Shown: piece by piece, positions 42,364 to 43,894 of the stretch
Position numbering within the stretch: the stretch's first letter is position 1
Layout of the letters: every line of letters begins with the position of its first letter
DNA from: CAZQQN01 sp964595485
GTDB lineage: Bacteria; Bacteroidota; Bacteroidia; CAILMK01; CAYYUA01
Length of the DNA stretch: 43,894 bases
Assembly (NCBI GenBank): GCA_964595485.1
Contig: CAZQQN010000025.1
Coordinates: 1 to 43,894 of the forward strand
Direction: 5' to 3'
Notes under the pieces: generated by a model
Database searches by the model: none
Told to the model about the DNA's origin: nothing
Seen by the model: only the letters and a program-made list of their open reading frames with translations
Made by a program: the position numbers and the translations under genes

Positions 42364-43137
42364 ATGCCCGCCCGATTGTCCTGCAAACTACTTGTTAGCA
42401 TCCTCATCACCAGCTCTGTCATTATCCTCATGCACTGTAATCCGGATGGCGCTGCTAAAGACCCAAAAGCAGTCAGCATTATTGAAAAAGCCATTAAAGC
42501 CCACGGTGGTCAATCCTATGAAAAAGCGCATATCTCATTTGATTTCCGTGACCAGCATTTCAATACTAAGCTTAATGAAGGGCAATACCGCTATGAGAGA
42601 ACCTATACGGATAGTCAAGGTACCATTACGGATGTCATGACCAATGATTCGGCTTACCGGCTGATTAACGGGGAAAGCGTGGCATTATCGGGTAAGGAAA
42701 AAGCAAGGCTGAAAGGGGCCCTTAACTCGGTTAACTACTTCATGTTGCTTCCCTATCACCTGAATGATGAAGCTGTGATTCCCGAATATTTAGGCAAAGT
42801 TTCTATTAAAGATACTTTATACCATAAGGTGAAAGTTAATTTCCGAAAAGATGGCGGTGGTAAGGATTACCGGGACACGTACGTTTACTGGTTCCAAACC
42901 AATGATTACACCATGGATTACCTGGCTTACCGCTTCTACACCAATGAAGGTGGTATTCGCTTTCGTAAAGTCACTGGAAGAATGAAACGGGGTGGTATCA
43001 CTTTCCAGAACTACTTGAATTTGGCTCCTTCTTCAAAGGATATTCCCCTTGTTGAGGTAGATAGTTTTTTCAAAGCGGGAGAATTAGAGAAAGTATCGGA
43101 GATCAATAAAAGTAATATTACCGTGAAAGAGCTGTAG
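42364..43137 (+). CDS. exported DUF6503-like protein
   Basis: 257 residues from the ATG at 42364. The frame is open 153 bases further upstream, but that part overlaps the divergent tricorn gene and its promoter. The N-terminal hydrophobic segment ends at ILMHC (Cys25); His before Cys is unusual for a lipobox, so lipidation is uncertain. The body reads AIKAHGGQSYEKAHISFDFRDQHFNTK, split by a turn, then YRYERTY and DSAYRLING, which resembles DUF6503 proteins of Bacteroidota. These look like outer-membrane lipoprotein-carrier-type or LolA-like beta folds but have no known function. No partner gene is near. Confidence 0.75.
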   Translation: MPARLSCKLLVSILITSSVIILMHCNPDGAAKDPKAVSIIEKAIKAHGGQSYEKAHISFDFRDQHFNTKLNEGQYRYERTYTDSQGTITDVMTNDSAYRLINGESVALSGKEKARLKGALNSVNYFMLLPYHLNDEAVIPEYLGKVSIKDTLYHKVKVNFRKDGGGKDYRDTYVYWFQTNDYTMDYLAYRFYTNEGGIRFRKVTGRMKRGGITFQNYLNLAPSSKDIPLVEVDSFFKAGELEKVSEINKSNITVKEL

Positions 43138-43795
43138 GCTCACCAAGTATGAAGTATTACCCTCTTTAAAAAACGCCAATCATTTAGCTTCACATATTGT
43201 AATATTTAAGTATCAATTTAAAACGCTTTACACTTTATCCTTGGAAATGAAACGCCCCAAGGCCCTGTCATTACAATGCACTTGTTGAGGTCTCAACCTC
43301 GGAAAGTGGATAAAGCTTTTAAACCAATTCTAACGAATATTTTATCCTTTTGCATTTAGCCGCTTCTCGCATTCTCAGTCTAGCTACTAACCTTTTTGCC
43401 AATATTTTTGTTGGTTGTTCATAAAAGTTCATGGCAAAATCAATGTCCATTCTTGTTATTAAGAGCTCAACAATTTCTCATTAGGTCTTAGAAAGGGGAG
43501 TTCAGAAATAAAGCCATTAAAAGCATGATTTGGCACGATAAAACCTGTCTTATGCTTTCTGTGCCCTATTTAAAAACCTTTTTTGACCATGTAATTCGGA
43601 TTAAAAATTGGCTTTTTTATTTCCATTATCCGGGGTAAATTAGTAAATTAAAATAAACCCTTTAAATGCTTTTTTTCAGGCTTTTAATTTTCAGACTAAA
43701 TTTATTTGGTGACCATTAAAACAAACTTAAGAATGAGCATTACGATTTTAACAATTCAGTTGTTTTTGATAACTTTAAAGTAGATTGCTGAAAAT
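43138..43795. other. long gene-free stretch
   Basis: 658 bases, AT-rich, no coding frame. One hairpin at 43279-43308 (CACTT/AAGTG outside, GAGGT/ACCTC inside, separated by a 3x3 internal loop). TAACTTTA near 43770 resembles a -7 box and may serve the gene at 43796. Confidence 0.5.
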
Positions 43796-43894
43796 ATGAA
43801 AAAATCTTACATCCTTAACCTCTTGCTTATTGCAGGATGTTGCTTTGGGCCTCCAGCCTTTGGTGGAGAAGATAACCCGGAGCCCTTAAGGAAT
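43796..43894 (+). CDS. N-terminus of an exported protein (truncated by window end)
   Basis: ATG at 43796 opens a frame of 33 codons that runs off the window. The residues form a signal peptide: Lys-Lys near the start, a hydrophobic core (ILNLLLIAGC) and a break near PPAFGGED. Too short for a family call. Confidence 0.6.
   Translation, partial: MKKSYILNLLLIAGCCFGPPAFGGEDNPEPLRN

Overview
The window is chromosomal DNA of a member of the Bacteroidota. Evidence for this is two secreted proteins with type IX secretion (T9SS) C-terminal sorting domains, twelve Bacteroidota-type -7 promoter elements (TAnnTTTG) just upstream of genes, and many families typical of the phylum (DUF4412, a DUF6503-like protein, GEVED/PKD/CUB surface proteins, a bacillithiol-reductase-like YpdA, tricorn-like S41 protease). 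Base composition looks moderate (low 40s percent GC by eye, not computed). Class or order cannot be fixed from the sequence. No rRNA, CRISPR array, phage or intact insertion sequence was seen.

Layout. 1-4833: the 3' part of tRNA-Gln(TTG) runs directly into prs, rplY/ctc and pth (a translation and nucleotide housekeeping string), then lpdA with a terminator, and a YebC-family gene. 4862-10000 (minus strand): a YARHG-domain exported protein, an MscS-type channel, and a large GT-C glycosyltransferase whose N-terminus looks like a decayed GT2 domain. 10224-18864: a giant T9SS surface protein (GEVED, PKD, CUB), a DUF985 cupin, and a second T9SS protein with an Asp-box propeller. 19234-21651: tRNA-Phe and a two-gene Fe-S membrane module resembling HdrDE/DsrMK.

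21652-24779 is a gene-poor, accessory-looking pocket. It holds a MntA/HepT toxin-antitoxin pair with exact signature motifs, a small lipoprotein and a membrane-associated SAM methyltransferase, separated by non-coding stretches. 24780-30559: an amino-acid dehydrogenase followed by an arginase-fold protein that has lost metal ligands, then a DinB protein, a CubicO-type serine hydrolase and a DUF4412 protein.

30732-38933: a methylenetetrahydrofolate reductase of the mycobacterial (non-MetF) type with a long structured leader, a MacB-like permease, ApaG, YpdA, a small secreted protein, RidA, and a two-gene transporter operon (an Nramp homologue lacking the DPGN motif, then a sodium/solute symporter). 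39060-43894: a tricorn-like S41 protease, a divergent exported DUF6503-like protein, a long non-coding gap, and the first 33 codons of another exported protein.

Most of the window is ordinary housekeeping and surface-protein content. The observations most worth following up are variants of known families: a GT2-like domain without its DxD motif fused to a GT-C enzyme, an arginase-fold protein without its metal site, an Nramp with GVSH in place of DPGN, and two genes (MTHFR and Nramp) whose predicted leaders are about 90 nt and structured, while other genes here have 10-25 nt leaders.
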